This document shows positions 21,792-31,415 of a stretch of DNA of 64,000 bases, piece by piece. The notes under the pieces are model-generated. The model was not told the origin of the DNA. It made no database searches and saw nothing but the letters and a program-made list of their open reading frames with translations. The stretch's first letter is position 1; each line of letters opens with the position of its first letter. Location: NCBI GenBank assembly GCA_003278955.1, contig QCCB01000003.1, positions 24,379 through 88,378 on the forward strand. The letters run 5' to 3'. The position numbers and the translations under genes were made by a program. The stretch comes from Prochlorococcus sp. AG-347-K10. Its GTDB lineage: Bacteria; Cyanobacteriota; Cyanobacteriia; PCC-6307; Cyanobiaceae.

Positions 21792-23600
21792 ATGAATTTA
21801 ATTACAGTAGTTACTAATAATTTTGATGCGTTTATAACGGTAGTTGTTTTAATAATGTCAATAATTTTGTTTATTAAAAATACTATTGCGCCAGAATTGA
21901 CTGGTTTGTTATGTGTTGGAATATTTATAGCAACAGGGGTTCTTTCTCCTGAAAAAGCTTTAGCTGGATTTGGTAGCCCATCCTTAATTACCCTTATGGG
22001 TTTATTTGCAGTTTCCTCTGCATTATTTAAAAGTGGTGCCTTAGACAGAGTAAGAGAATTGATTTCTTCTGAAAGTATTAAAACGCCAAGAAAATTAATT
22101 TCTTTGATAGCTTTTTTGATAGCTCCCATATCTGGAATTGTACCTAATACTCCAGTAGTGGCATCTTTATTACCTTTGATTGAAGGTTGGTGCGAGCGGA
22201 GAAATATATCTCCATCAAAAGTTTTACTACCTCTTTCTTTTGCTACTTTACTAGGTGGAACTCTGACATTGTTAGGTAGCTCAGTAAATCTTCTTGTAAG
22301 TGATATTAGTCAACAATTAGGTTATGGAGCTTTGGAATTATTTAGTTTGACTTCAATCGGAATTCCTGTGTGGCTAATAGGTATAACCTATATGATTTTA
22401 GTTTCTGAAATGCTTTTGCCAGATAGAGGTATGAATAAGGATTTTATTAGAAATGGAGACATGAATATTTACTTTACTGAAGTTACTGTTCCCTCTGCAT
22501 CAGAATTAGTTGGGCAATCTGTTAGAAATAGTCGATTACAAAGGCGATTTGATGTTGATGTTCTTGAATTGCAACGAAATGGAAAAGTTATTCTTCCTCC
22601 TTTGGCTGATAGAAAGATTGAACCTAATGATAGATTAATCATCCGTGTTACAAGGGCAGACTTATTTAGACTGCAGCAGGAACATACCATTCTGTTAGGA
22701 GAGAAAAGAAGATCTTATGGAGTGGCTGATGTTTTCTCAGATGATGAAGGTACTAAAACCTTTGAAGCCCTTTTGCCAGCTGGTTCTACTCTAGCTGGAG
22801 CAAGTTTGAGAGAATTAAGATTTAGGCAGCGTCATAATGCAACAGTTTTAGCACTTAGAAGAGGCCAACAAACTGTTCAAGAGAGATTAGGCCAAGCTGT
22901 TTTAAGGGCTGGAGATGTTTTATTATTGCAAGCACCTTTAGATTCTATAAGAGGTTTGCAAGCTAGTAATGATTTGCTTATTTTAGATCAATTTGAAGAT
23001 GATTTACCTTTCTTGATAAAAAAACCTATATCGATTGGTATTGCAATAGCTATGTTAGTTATACCTTCGGTTTCTAATATTCCATTAGTAGGTTCAGTCC
23101 TTTTAGCAGTAATAGCAATGGTTGCTTGTGGATGTTTAAGACCTGCAGAGATACAAAAATCAATTAGGTTAGATGTCATTTTATTATTGGGATCTTTATC
23201 ATGTTTTAGTGTAGCTATGCAGGTCACAGGATTAGCAGATTTAATTGCAGTAAATCTAAATTTTGCCCTCAATGGAATGCCTCTTTATTTTGCCCTAGTC
23301 GTAATTTTTGTATCTACAGTTATTCTTACACAATTTATTAGTAATGCTGCTTCGGTTGCTTTGATTTTGCCTGTTGCTATTGAATTCTCAAATGTTTTAG
23401 AAATTTCACCAAGAGCTTTAATAATGCTTGTTTTATTCGGTGCAAGTCAATCTTTCTTGACTCCAATGGGTTATCAAACAAATTTAATGGTTTATGGTCC
23501 TGGAAGATATAGATTTTTTGATATCGCAAAATACGGAGCTGGATTAACACTCATAATGTCATTTACGGTGCCAGCATTGATAATTTTAAATTACGGGTAA
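21792..23600 (+). CDS. SLC13-family permease with two cytosolic TrkA-C (RCK_C) domains
   Basis: Multi-TM with SNAASVALILPVAIE; two RCK_C-like segments (ELVGQSVRNSRL..., STLAGASLRELRF...); start set at MNLITVV. Confidence 0.87.
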   Translation: MNLITVVTNNFDAFITVVVLIMSIILFIKNTIAPELTGLLCVGIFIATGVLSPEKALAGFGSPSLITLMGLFAVSSALFKSGALDRVRELISSESIKTPRKLISLIAFLIAPISGIVPNTPVVASLLPLIEGWCERRNISPSKVLLPLSFATLLGGTLTLLGSSVNLLVSDISQQLGYGALELFSLTSIGIPVWLIGITYMILVSEMLLPDRGMNKDFIRNGDMNIYFTEVTVPSASELVGQSVRNSRLQRRFDVDVLELQRNGKVILPPLADRKIEPNDRLIIRVTRADLFRLQQEHTILLGEKRRSYGVADVFSDDEGTKTFEALLPAGSTLAGASLRELRFRQRHNATVLALRRGQQTVQERLGQAVLRAGDVLLLQAPLDSIRGLQASNDLLILDQFEDDLPFLIKKPISIGIAIAMLVIPSVSNIPLVGSVLLAVIAMVACGCLRPAEIQKSIRLDVILLLGSLSCFSVAMQVTGLADLIAVNLNFALNGMPLYFALVVIFVSTVILTQFISNAASVALILPVAIEFSNVLEISPRALIMLVLFGASQSFLTPMGYQTNLMVYGPGRYRFFDIAKYGAGLTLIMSFTVPALIILNYG

Positions 23601-23604
23601 TATC

Positions 23605-25008
23605 GTGAAATTCACAAGTAAGGTTTATAAGTTAAAAGATGCTTACAAAAAGTTATCTGTTCCTCAATTTACTATTGTTACAGGATTGTTTGTTATTTGC
23701 CTTGGAACTTTAATTTTGAGTTCTCCATTATGTTCATCTTCAAAGGTTGGTTTGTGGGAAGCATTTTTTACATCAACTTCTGCTATAACCGTAACTGGCT
23801 TAACCATAATAGATATTGGTGTTGATTTAAATTTCTTTGGCCAAGTTTTCTTAGCCTTTATGCTTTTATCAGGTGGTCTAGGATTAATGGCTATTACAAC
23901 ATTTTTACAAGGGTTTGTTGTAAAGGGGACAAAGCTAAGAACTAGATTAGACAAAGGAAAGACTCTAGATGAATTTGGAGTTGGAGGAATTGGTCGAACT
24001 TTTCAAAGCATTGCTATTACTGCGATTAGTATCATATCCTTAGGTGCAATTGTTTTATATTTTTTTGGATTTGTAGATATTCAAAATAATTGGGAAAGAC
24101 TATGGTCCTCGATTTTTCACAGTATATCTGCATATAACAATGCAGGATTTTCTTTAATGTCAAATAGTCTTCAAGACTATAGAACAAATTATTTGGTGAA
24201 TAGTGTTTTTGTTTTTCTCATTGTTATGGGTGGATTGGGCTGGAGGGTTATTGATGATATTTGGAGTAATAAAAAAAATCTTTCTTATAAAAAATTAAGC
24301 CTTCATTCCAGACTAGTTATTAGGACAAGTTTGTCTCTAATATTGTTCGGATCATTAGGATTCTTTATCACTGAATCATTGCTTAATAGTCAATTTTTTA
24401 ATGATTTGAATGTGTTTGAACGGTTATTGTCATCAATCTTTGAGACAGTAAGTGCAAGAACTGCAGGCTTTACAAATTATCCAATCTCCTTGAACTCTAT
24501 ATCAGATACTGGCATATTGTTATTAATGACTTTGATGTTTATTGGAGCAAGTACCGGAGGTACTGGTGGAGGCATAAAAACAACCACATTTATTGCTTTA
24601 ATGGCTGCGACAAGATCAACCTTAAGGGGTCAGAAAGATGTAATTATTAGTAATAGATTAATTTCAGATAAAGTTATTCTGAAGGCAGTTGGAATTACAG
24701 TTGGATCTTTACTTTTTGTTCTTTTAATGGCAATGTTGCTAAGTACCACAAATACATTTGTTAAGAAAGAATCTTTCACATTCCTAGAAATTCTGTTCAC
24801 CTGCATATCTGCATTTGCAACTGTTGGTTTTGATATCGGTCTAACTGCTAAATTAAATCATTTTGGCCAATTTATTCTTATTGTCGGAATGTTTGTAGGC
24901 AGACTTGGTATCCTTTTGCTTTTAAGTGCACTTTGGCAAGCTCTTTATAAGAGTAGAATAGATAGACAAAAGAGAATTGGCTATCCTAGGGCTGATCTTT
25001 ATGTTTAG
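23605..25008 (+). CDS. K+ transporter membrane subunit (TrkH/KtrB family)
   Basis: P-loop-like segments TSTSAITVTGLTIID, FHSISAYNNAGFSL, FETVSARTAGFTNYPIS, GASTGGTGGGIKTTTF. Confidence 0.92.
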   Translation: MKFTSKVYKLKDAYKKLSVPQFTIVTGLFVICLGTLILSSPLCSSSKVGLWEAFFTSTSAITVTGLTIIDIGVDLNFFGQVFLAFMLLSGGLGLMAITTFLQGFVVKGTKLRTRLDKGKTLDEFGVGGIGRTFQSIAITAISIISLGAIVLYFFGFVDIQNNWERLWSSIFHSISAYNNAGFSLMSNSLQDYRTNYLVNSVFVFLIVMGGLGWRVIDDIWSNKKNLSYKKLSLHSRLVIRTSLSLILFGSLGFFITESLLNSQFFNDLNVFERLLSSIFETVSARTAGFTNYPISLNSISDTGILLLMTLMFIGASTGGTGGGIKTTTFIALMAATRSTLRGQKDVIISNRLISDKVILKAVGITVGSLLFVLLMAMLLSTTNTFVKKESFTFLEILFTCISAFATVGFDIGLTAKLNHFGQFILIVGMFVGRLGILLLLSALWQALYKSRIDRQKRIGYPRADLYV

Positions 25009-25026
25009 GATTGACTGAGTTTTATT

Positions 25027-25731
25027 ATGGCTGATTGGTGGCAGTGGTCTCAAAAGAAAGAAAAAGAAGCACTCACTTTTGCAGTTGTTGGCGTTGGAAG
25101 ATTTGGAACTGCTGTTTGTAGAGAACTTATAAGTAATGGTGCAGATGTTTTGGCTGCAGATTATTCGGAAAAAGCTATTGATGATTTGAGACAATTGGAA
25201 CCTTCTATAGAAGCTAGAGTTGTAGATTGCACTGACGAGGAGTCTATGAAGGAATCTGGAATACTTGAAATGAATACTGTTGTAGTAGGTATAAGTGAAC
25301 CCATTGAAGCAAGTATAACTACGACACTTATTGCTAAAGATAGTGAAGGTAGCAAAGTGAAAAGAGTAATAGCAAGGGCTACGAGTGACTTGCACGAAAA
25401 AATGTTAAAAAGGGTGGGTGCAGACAAAGTTGTCTTCCCTTCCAGAATGCAAGGTGAGAGATTAGGTTTAGAACTAGTTAGACCAAATTTAATTGAAAGA
25501 TTGGAACTCGACAACCAAACTGGTATAGATGAAATAACTGTTCCAGAGGAATTTATCGGAAGATCTTTGAGAGATTTGAATTTGAGAAAAAATTATTTAG
25601 TTAATGTTCTTGCAGCGGGACCTGCTGAGGAGTTAACAGTTAATCCCCCAGCAAAATATATCTTGGAAAGAGGAAATATTTTGGTAGTAATGGGAAAAAC
25701 TGTAGATTTACAGAAATTGCCTCAGAATTAA
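25027..25731 (+). CDS. K+ channel/transporter NAD-binding subunit (TrkA/KtrA family)
   Basis: AVVGVGRFGTAVCRELISNGADVLAADYSE RCK-N motif plus C-terminal TrkA-C; adjacent to TrkH/KtrB. Confidence 0.9.
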   Translation: MADWWQWSQKKEKEALTFAVVGVGRFGTAVCRELISNGADVLAADYSEKAIDDLRQLEPSIEARVVDCTDEESMKESGILEMNTVVVGISEPIEASITTTLIAKDSEGSKVKRVIARATSDLHEKMLKRVGADKVVFPSRMQGERLGLELVRPNLIERLELDNQTGIDEITVPEEFIGRSLRDLNLRKNYLVNVLAAGPAEELTVNPPAKYILERGNILVVMGKTVDLQKLPQN

Positions 25732-25737
25732 ATATTT

Positions 25738-26040
25738 TTAATCAGATTTTTTATAATATCTAATCCTTTGAGGAGCTCTTTTTAATCTTTTGACGCTTTG
25801 TTTTTCAAGTTCGTCTCTGAATTTATCGGTATTTAAATTATTTTCTGAGAAAAATGTTTTACCCTCTTTCTTAAAGTATTTTTTTATACCCTCTTGTATT
25901 AACACTTTTGCCATATTACTAACTGTCCTAGATTCATTATTGGCCAAAAAAGTTAATTGCTCACATATTAATTCTGGAAGAACTACTTGAATTCTGGGGG
26001 ATTTAGGCTTCCCATTAGTTGAGTTTTGCCGGGTAGCCAT
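25738..26040 (-). CDS. Ribbon-helix-helix (CopG-like) DNA-binding protein
   Basis: PRIQVVLPELICEQLTFLANNESRTVSNMAKVLIQEGIKKYF has an RHH pattern. Confidence 0.65.
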   Translation of the reverse strand: MATRQNSTNGKPKSPRIQVVLPELICEQLTFLANNESRTVSNMAKVLIQEGIKKYFKKEGKTFFSENNLNTDKFRDELEKQSVKRLKRAPQRIRYYKKSD

Positions 26041-26070
26041 GAGTCAAAGTTGATAACTGTTACTTATAAG

Positions 26071-26107
26071 TATACACAGTTAGTCAAGGATACTATCTTT
26101 GTGTATA
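26071..26107. promoter_or_regulatory. Inverted repeat TATACACA-(21 nt)-TGTGTATA between RHH gene and divergent ORF
   Basis: Perfect 8-bp half-sites at 26071-26078 and 26100-26107. Confidence 0.4.
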
Positions 26108-26158
26108 TTATTAGTAAGGAAGTTTATGTCCGTATCAATTAATTGTTTTTATTGCACC

Positions 26159-26497
26159 ATGAAAAATTCAAGAAAACTTGATTCCCCTAAAAGGTCGATA
26201 ATTGATAAAAAGAAAAAAAGATTAGTTAATTCTGATTCTCATGACAATGAAAATAGTGATGTTTTGGTATCAGCTGTAATTAGTCCGTATTTGTTAACTC
26301 ATCTTCACCATATCCTTCAGCAGTCTGAGTACTATGCTCAAAAAGATGGTAGAAAATCTCACGCAGCTAACTTTGCGAAATTAAGAAAAGTTTTGTGTTT
26401 AGACGCAAGAAGTATGGCAGATGCCTCTGCAAAAGAAATAAAAGATGCTGATAATGATTTATCTTTTAATCAATATAATGAACAAAATGTAGCTTGA
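26159..26497 (+). CDS. Hypothetical protein
   Basis: Internal ATG (MKNSRKLDSPK) preferred over the 26099 start; divergent to the RHH gene. Confidence 0.55.
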   Translation: MKNSRKLDSPKRSIIDKKKKRLVNSDSHDNENSDVLVSAVISPYLLTHLHHILQQSEYYAQKDGRKSHAANFAKLRKVLCLDARSMADASAKEIKDADNDLSFNQYNEQNVA

Positions 26498-26531
26498 AGT
26501 AATAATCTATTAATAAATAGATTTTTAAAAC

Positions 26532-26762
26532 ATGTCCAGTAATGCTGAAAAGCTCTATAAGTTAATAGCCAACGATTCCAAAAAGAAACAAAGTTTGTTT
26601 ATGACAGCCTTAACAAATCCCAAAAAAGCATTAGATAAAATATGCGATATTGGCGACGAATTCAATATTTCTGTGACTAAAGAAGAGGTTATTGAATATT
26701 TGAGTACTATTGATGATGATGCCACTAAAATGTGGTTAATCAAGGCTCGAGGAGGTCTTTAG
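26532..26762 (+). CDS. Small Nif11-like protein
   Basis: 76 aa MSSNAEKLYKLIANDSKKKQSLFMTALTNPKKALDKICDIGDEFNISVTKEEVIEYL...ARGGL; helical Nif11-type spacing. Confidence 0.5.
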   Translation: MSSNAEKLYKLIANDSKKKQSLFMTALTNPKKALDKICDIGDEFNISVTKEEVIEYLSTIDDDATKMWLIKARGGL

Positions 26763-26916
26763 AGAAAGGTTTCGAATAATTATTATTTTGATCAATAAGA
26801 GGTTTATTCCTTTTGTTATAGCCGCCTCCTCCAGCTAAAGTCCAGAAAAACCAGTAACTTGGAATTGCAAGAGCCGCGGCTATGAAAATCACTACAATTT
26901 GTTCTATTCTTTTCAT
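26740..26916 (-). CDS. Small single-TM hypothetical protein with GGGG motif
   Basis: Read by hand: 58 aa MKRIEQIVVIFIAAALAIPSYWFFWTLAGGGGYNKRNKPLIDQNNNYSKPFSKDLLEP. Confidence 0.55.
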   Translation of the reverse strand: MKRIEQIVVIFIAAALAIPSYWFFWTLAGGGGYNKRNKPLIDQNNNYSKPFSKDLLEP

Positions 26917-26988
26917 GATTTAATTTTATTCTACAAAATATTTTTTAGTAAATAAGCCACAAATTTTGTAAATTCTATTTTTAAAACA

Positions 26989-28617
26989 GTGATTAGATTT
27001 GAAGGTGTAAGCAAAATTTATTCTACAGATGTTGTTTTAAAAAATATTAATTGGGAAATTAAGAAGGGAGAAAAAGTTGGCTTAGTTGGTTCTAATGGTG
27101 CAGGTAAATCAACCCAATTTAAGATTTTAATTGGAGAGGAAGAGCAAACAAGTGGAACAATCATTAAGGAGGGTAATCCTAAAATTGCACATTTAAAGCA
27201 GGAATTTGATTGTAATTTGAATTCTTCAGTGAGACAAGAATTAGAAAGTTCTTTTAAAGATATACAACTTGTTGCCATTAAACTTTTAGAAATTGAGAAT
27301 GCAATGAAATCGTTGGATGTAAAAAAAAATTCCGATGAACTTGAAATATTTGTAAATAAACTCGCAAAATATCAATCAAAATTTGAAGCTTTAGGTGGTT
27401 ATAAAATGCAATCTGAAGTAGAAAAAATATTACCAAAATTAGGCTTTTCTATAGAAGATGCTGATAAATTAGTTGGCAACTTTTCAGGTGGTTGGCAGAT
27501 GAAAGTAGCACTTGGAAAAATAATCTTACAAAAACCTGATTTACTTTTACTTGATGAACCAACTAATCATTTAGATTTAGACACTATTTTCTGGCTGGAA
27601 GAATATCTATCTTCGCTTAAGATTGCAGTTATAATAATTAGTCATGATAGATATTTCTTAGATAAATTATGTAAAAAAATAATTTTTGTAGATAGAGGAA
27701 TATCTGAAATATATAATGGGAACTATTCTTTTTTTGTTGAACAAAAATTTTTAAATGATAAATCACAAAATAAGGCATATCAATTGCAACAAAAAGAAAT
27801 TGAGTTACAGAAGAGGTATATAGATAGATTTAGAGCTAGTGCAACTAGAAGTTCTCAAGCAAAGAGTAGAGAAAAACAATTAAAAAAGATTTCTAAAATT
27901 GAGGCTCCCATAGCAAAATCAAAAAGTCCTATTTTTAATTTTCCAGAGTGTCCTCGCTCAGGAAAATTAGTTCTAAATATAAAAAATTTGTCTCATAGTT
28001 TTGAAGATAAAATTCTTTTTTTAGATATTAATTTAAAGATTTCTTCAGGGGAAAAAATTGCAATATTGGGACCTAATGGTTGTGGAAAATCTACATTGCT
28101 TAAAATTATTATGAAAAAAATATCTCCTGAAATTGGAGAAATTAATCTTGGTAAACACAATGTAATTACAAGCTACTATGAACAGAATCAAGCTGAAGCA
28201 CTCTCACTTGACGAAAGGGTTATTGATTTAATATGTAATAAGTCTCCAGAGTGGTCCCAAAAAAAAGTAAGAACATTTTTAGGAGGTTTTGGCTTTCAAA
28301 ATGAAACTGTTTTTAAATATGTACAACAACTTAGTGGGGGAGAAAAGGCAAGATTAGCATTGGCGCTCATGATTATTAATCCTAGTAATTTTCTTCTTTT
28401 GGACGAGCCAACTAATCATTTAGATCTGCAATCTAAGGAAAACTTAGAATTAGCAATTAAAAATTATAAAGGTTCATTATTAATAATTTCTCATGATCGA
28501 TATTTTATTTCAAAGGTTGTAAATAGAATTGTCGAGATTAAAGATTCAAAGTTATTTTCATATGCTGGTAATTACGAATATTTTTTAAAAAAAACTCAAA
28601 GCCATAAAATAATTTAA
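26989..28617 (+). CDS. ABC-F family ATP-binding protein
   Basis: Two ABC domains without TM: GSNGAGKST/NFSGGWQMKVAL and [31 protein letters not shown] twice. Confidence 0.93.
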   Translation: MIRFEGVSKIYSTDVVLKNINWEIKKGEKVGLVGSNGAGKSTQFKILIGEEEQTSGTIIKEGNPKIAHLKQEFDCNLNSSVRQELESSFKDIQLVAIKLLEIENAMKSLDVKKNSDELEIFVNKLAKYQSKFEALGGYKMQSEVEKILPKLGFSIEDADKLVGNFSGGWQMKVALGKIILQKPDLLLLDEPTNHLDLDTIFWLEEYLSSLKIAVIIISHDRYFLDKLCKKIIFVDRGISEIYNGNYSFFVEQKFLNDKSQNKAYQLQQKEIELQKRYIDRFRASATRSSQAKSREKQLKKISKIEAPIAKSKSPIFNFPECPRSGKLVLNIKNLSHSFEDKILFLDINLKISSGEKIAILGPNGCGKSTLLKIIMKKISPEIGEINLGKHNVITSYYEQNQAEALSLDERVIDLICNKSPEWSQKKVRTFLGGFGFQNETVFKYVQQLSGGEKARLALALMIINPSNFLLLDEPTNHLDLQSKENLELAIKNYKGSLLIISHDRYFISKVVNRIVEIKDSKLFSYAGNYEYFLKKTQSHKII

Positions 28618-28728
28618 ATACTTTTAATAAAATTTACATTTGGCTAAGTAAGATCACTCATTTATATTTACATAGTGCACCGTCTTTGATTAATCTTAAA
28701 AATACAAGAATAAATCTTAATAATTTAA

Positions 28729-28872
28729 ATGAAAAATTACGATTATCAAGAAAAACATTTTCAAATTTCTGATCCTATTGAAAGTTATTTTGAATGCATT
28801 ACTACCTGCGAAATAAGCGATGGTAGATGTATTTCTAGGTGTGTGGAAATACTGAAAAAGAATGACAGTTAA
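28729..28872 (+). CDS. Small Cys-rich protein (hypothetical)
   Basis: Read by hand: 47 aa MKNYDYQEKHFQISDPIESYFECITTCEISDGRCISRCVEILKKNDS, CX3C-X6-CX3C. Confidence 0.6.
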   Translation: MKNYDYQEKHFQISDPIESYFECITTCEISDGRCISRCVEILKKNDS

Positions 28873-28877
28873 ATCTT

Positions 28878-29999
28878 TTAGTTATTTTGTAGATTAGTTA
28901 TATCTGTTGGTACTACGTTTATTTTAAGAAATTTATTTCTTCGCTTTAATAATATATTAACTTGTTTATTGATACCATTTTTGCTTATTTGGTTTATGAC
29001 ATCTGATGCTGTTTGAATATCTTTATTGCCTACTTTTATTAAAATATCATCAATCTTGATTCCACTCTTTTCAGCTGGACTGTTTGGCACTATATATCCA
29101 ACTTTTACGACACTATCTTCTATCTCAGAATTACTTTCTTCTATTAGGCTAATTCCAATCATAGGATGTATTACTTTTCCATTTTTTATAAGTTGATATG
29201 CAATTTCCTTAGCTTTATTAATTGGAATTGCGAAACTTAAACCTGCTCCGGGACCAGATCTTATTAAGGTATTAATACCAATTACTTCTCCATCGCTATT
29301 CAATAGTGGCCCTCCAGAATTGCCAGGATTAATAGCAGCGTCTGTTTGTATTAATTCAAGTTTTTTATCATATATTCCTAATTGAGTGACGTTTCTATTT
29401 AGATTGCTAATAATTCCAAGCGTAACTGTATTTTCGAGCCCGAATGGATTTCCAACTGCTATAGCCCAATCACCAACTTTAATCTTTGACGAATCTCCAA
29501 ATTTTGCTTTTGGCCAGGGTCCTTGACCTTCAATTTTTAGTACAGCTAAATCAGTAAAAAAGTCTTGTCCTATAAGTTTTGCGTTTAATTTTTTGCCATT
29601 TGTTAAACCAACAATCACCTTATCTGATCCATTCACTACATGAGCATTTGTCATTACAAGTCCATCTGCAAATATAAATCCACTGCCTTGGTTTTGCTCT
29701 ATCCTTGGTGGATTTTTATTAGGCAAATCTAATCCAAAAAATCTTTCAAAATATGGGTCTATGAATAGTTGAGAATTTCTTGGAAAATTTCTTTTTTTAA
29801 CATATCTTTGAGTATCTATTGTCACCACAGCTGCACCTGTTCTTTCTACAGCTTTAGTTATGAAAGATTTGTTTGAATATATGTCAAATGCATTAATTTT
29901 TGGTTTGTTTAATGGTTGTGATTTTACTGTTGAATAATAAGTAATGCCCACTGGAATTAATGTGGCGAGTATTAAAAGCTTTTGAATGTATCTTTTCAA
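28878..29999 (-). CDS. HtrA/Deg-family serine protease with PDZ domain
   Basis: TNAHVV, TDLAVLKI, NPGNSGGPLL catalytic triad; C-terminal PDZ. Confidence 0.93.
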   Translation of the reverse strand: MKRYIQKLLILATLIPVGITYYSTVKSQPLNKPKINAFDIYSNKSFITKAVERTGAAVVTIDTQRYVKKRNFPRNSQLFIDPYFERFFGLDLPNKNPPRIEQNQGSGFIFADGLVMTNAHVVNGSDKVIVGLTNGKKLNAKLIGQDFFTDLAVLKIEGQGPWPKAKFGDSSKIKVGDWAIAVGNPFGLENTVTLGIISNLNRNVTQLGIYDKKLELIQTDAAINPGNSGGPLLNSDGEVIGINTLIRSGPGAGLSFAIPINKAKEIAYQLIKNGKVIHPMIGISLIEESNSEIEDSVVKVGYIVPNSPAEKSGIKIDDILIKVGNKDIQTASDVINQISKNGINKQVNILLKRRNKFLKINVVPTDITNLQNN

Positions 30000-30171
30000 T
30001 TTTGATTTTCTTATGTTCTTCGAGAGATTTAGTACACCATATTGGTGTAATATAAATATAACTACAAAATAAATTAATTTAATCTAGAGAATAATTAAAT
30101 AACTTAAAATAGCTAAATTTCTTTTTTTCGGGCTATGATATTAAAAACTAATATATTAATTTATAAGCCTG

Positions 30172-30435
30172 ATGTCTATTCTATTTCCAATCATATATTC
30201 TGCAGCTTTAACCTATTTAGTTTGGAAAGCTTTTAAAGTGATGTCTAATGGATGGGGCATATCGGACAATAAAAGTAAACGTTTCGGTACTTCCAGTTTT
30301 AAACAAAAAAAGTACACAATACATCCAGAACTTCTAGATAAATCAGGAAATATAACTGAAGAGGAGCTATTAACAGTAAGATTTTCGAATGACAATGACT
30401 CTTCATTAGAAGAAAAAGGTTCAACAACTGATTAA
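30172..30435 (+). CDS. DUF2973-like membrane protein
   Basis: N-terminal TM, HPELLDKSGNITEEELLTVRF motif. Confidence 0.6.
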   Translation: MSILFPIIYSAALTYLVWKAFKVMSNGWGISDNKSKRFGTSSFKQKKYTIHPELLDKSGNITEEELLTVRFSNDNDSSLEEKGSTTD

Positions 30436-30459
30436 TCAAATTACATTTAAGGCAAAAAA

Positions 30460-30843
30460 TTGGAATTAAGAACAAAAATCGTCTCAGCGGTAATTAGATC
30501 TCTAAAGTTACCACCAAGATTTCGTTTAAAAATGGTTAAAGAAGATCCAGTTAGACTTGAATTAAGTCTTACTCCCTCTTACGGTAAAAATCCAGTTATT
30601 GTAGGTTTGGTTGAATCTTTAGACTTAGTCGCTCGCAGAGATAGGGAAGGTAGATTACCAAGAGATCTACAAGGGACTTGGGACTGGACTGTAAGGCATG
30701 GGAAAGTTAGCACTGGAGGTTGGAACCCTATGCTAAAAGAAGCACTTCAAACAATGTTTGATACAGGATTGCCAGCCATTGTATATGAGGAATTAACTGG
30801 AGACGAGTATCGACCTGTTGATGGTGTTAGACATGTTAAATAA
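30460..30843 (+). CDS. Conserved cyanobacterial hypothetical protein
   Basis: 127-aa ORF, TTG start, well-formed globular composition. Confidence 0.65.
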   Translation: MELRTKIVSAVIRSLKLPPRFRLKMVKEDPVRLELSLTPSYGKNPVIVGLVESLDLVARRDREGRLPRDLQGTWDWTVRHGKVSTGGWNPMLKEALQTMFDTGLPAIVYEELTGDEYRPVDGVRHVK

Positions 30844-30911
30844 ATAATTTATTATCTTCATAAATTCTTCCTTAAAACGTTAAAATATACAAATAGTCAA
30901 TTTAGTAAATT

Positions 30912-31058
30912 ATGAATAATGAAAATCAACCAAGATTTGGATTCGTAAATTTTGCTGAGACCTGGAATGGTCGTATGGCAATGATGGGTATTTTGATTGG
31001 TCTTGGTACTGAAATAATCACTGGACAAAGTATTCTTCGACAAATTGGAATAGGTTAG
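30912..31058 (+). CDS. hli: High-light-inducible protein
   Basis: Read by hand: 48 aa MNNENQPRFGFVNFAETWNGRMAMMGILIGLGTEIITGQSILRQIGIG; ExxNGRMAMMG motif. Confidence 0.88.
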   Translation: MNNENQPRFGFVNFAETWNGRMAMMGILIGLGTEIITGQSILRQIGIG

Positions 31059-31062
31059 TATC

Positions 31063-31404
31063 TTACTTTACTTCTTCTGCTTTCACTTCTATAGTACTTT
31101 CACTAGGCTTTATATCAAATTGATTGTAATTGCTTATATTTTCTAGATTTGCCCCGCAATTCATGCAAGTTTCGCTAAAACCTAGGGAAATTGCACCACA
31201 ACTATTACATGTATTAATTTTTGATTTGTAAGTATTAAAACCTATAAAGATTAAAATTACTAATAGTAGAGGAATTAAAAATAATAGTAATAGGATATTA
31301 CCGAGAAAGCTTATGAAAAAGTTTATCCCAAAAATTGGAATAACTATAAGTATTATTAATAAGTAAGTAAGAAAAGTTTTATTAATTTTAAGAAAATAAT
31401 TCAT
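31063..31404 (-). CDS. Membrane protein with C-terminal zinc-ribbon
   Basis: Two TM segments then CNSCGAISLGFSETCMNCGA. Confidence 0.6.
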   Translation of the reverse strand: MNYFLKINKTFLTYLLIILIVIPIFGINFFISFLGNILLLLFLIPLLLVILIFIGFNTYKSKINTCNSCGAISLGFSETCMNCGANLENISNYNQFDIKPSESTIEVKAEEVK

Positions 31405-31415
31405 CTGAGTTATTT

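Noticed and set aside
21788-25514. Several antisense ORFs (21788-22129, 22469-22690, 22988-23272, 23664-23954, 24922-25395, 25161-25514)
   Set aside because: All antisense to the SLC13/Trk genes; hydrophobic codons read backwards give long open frames
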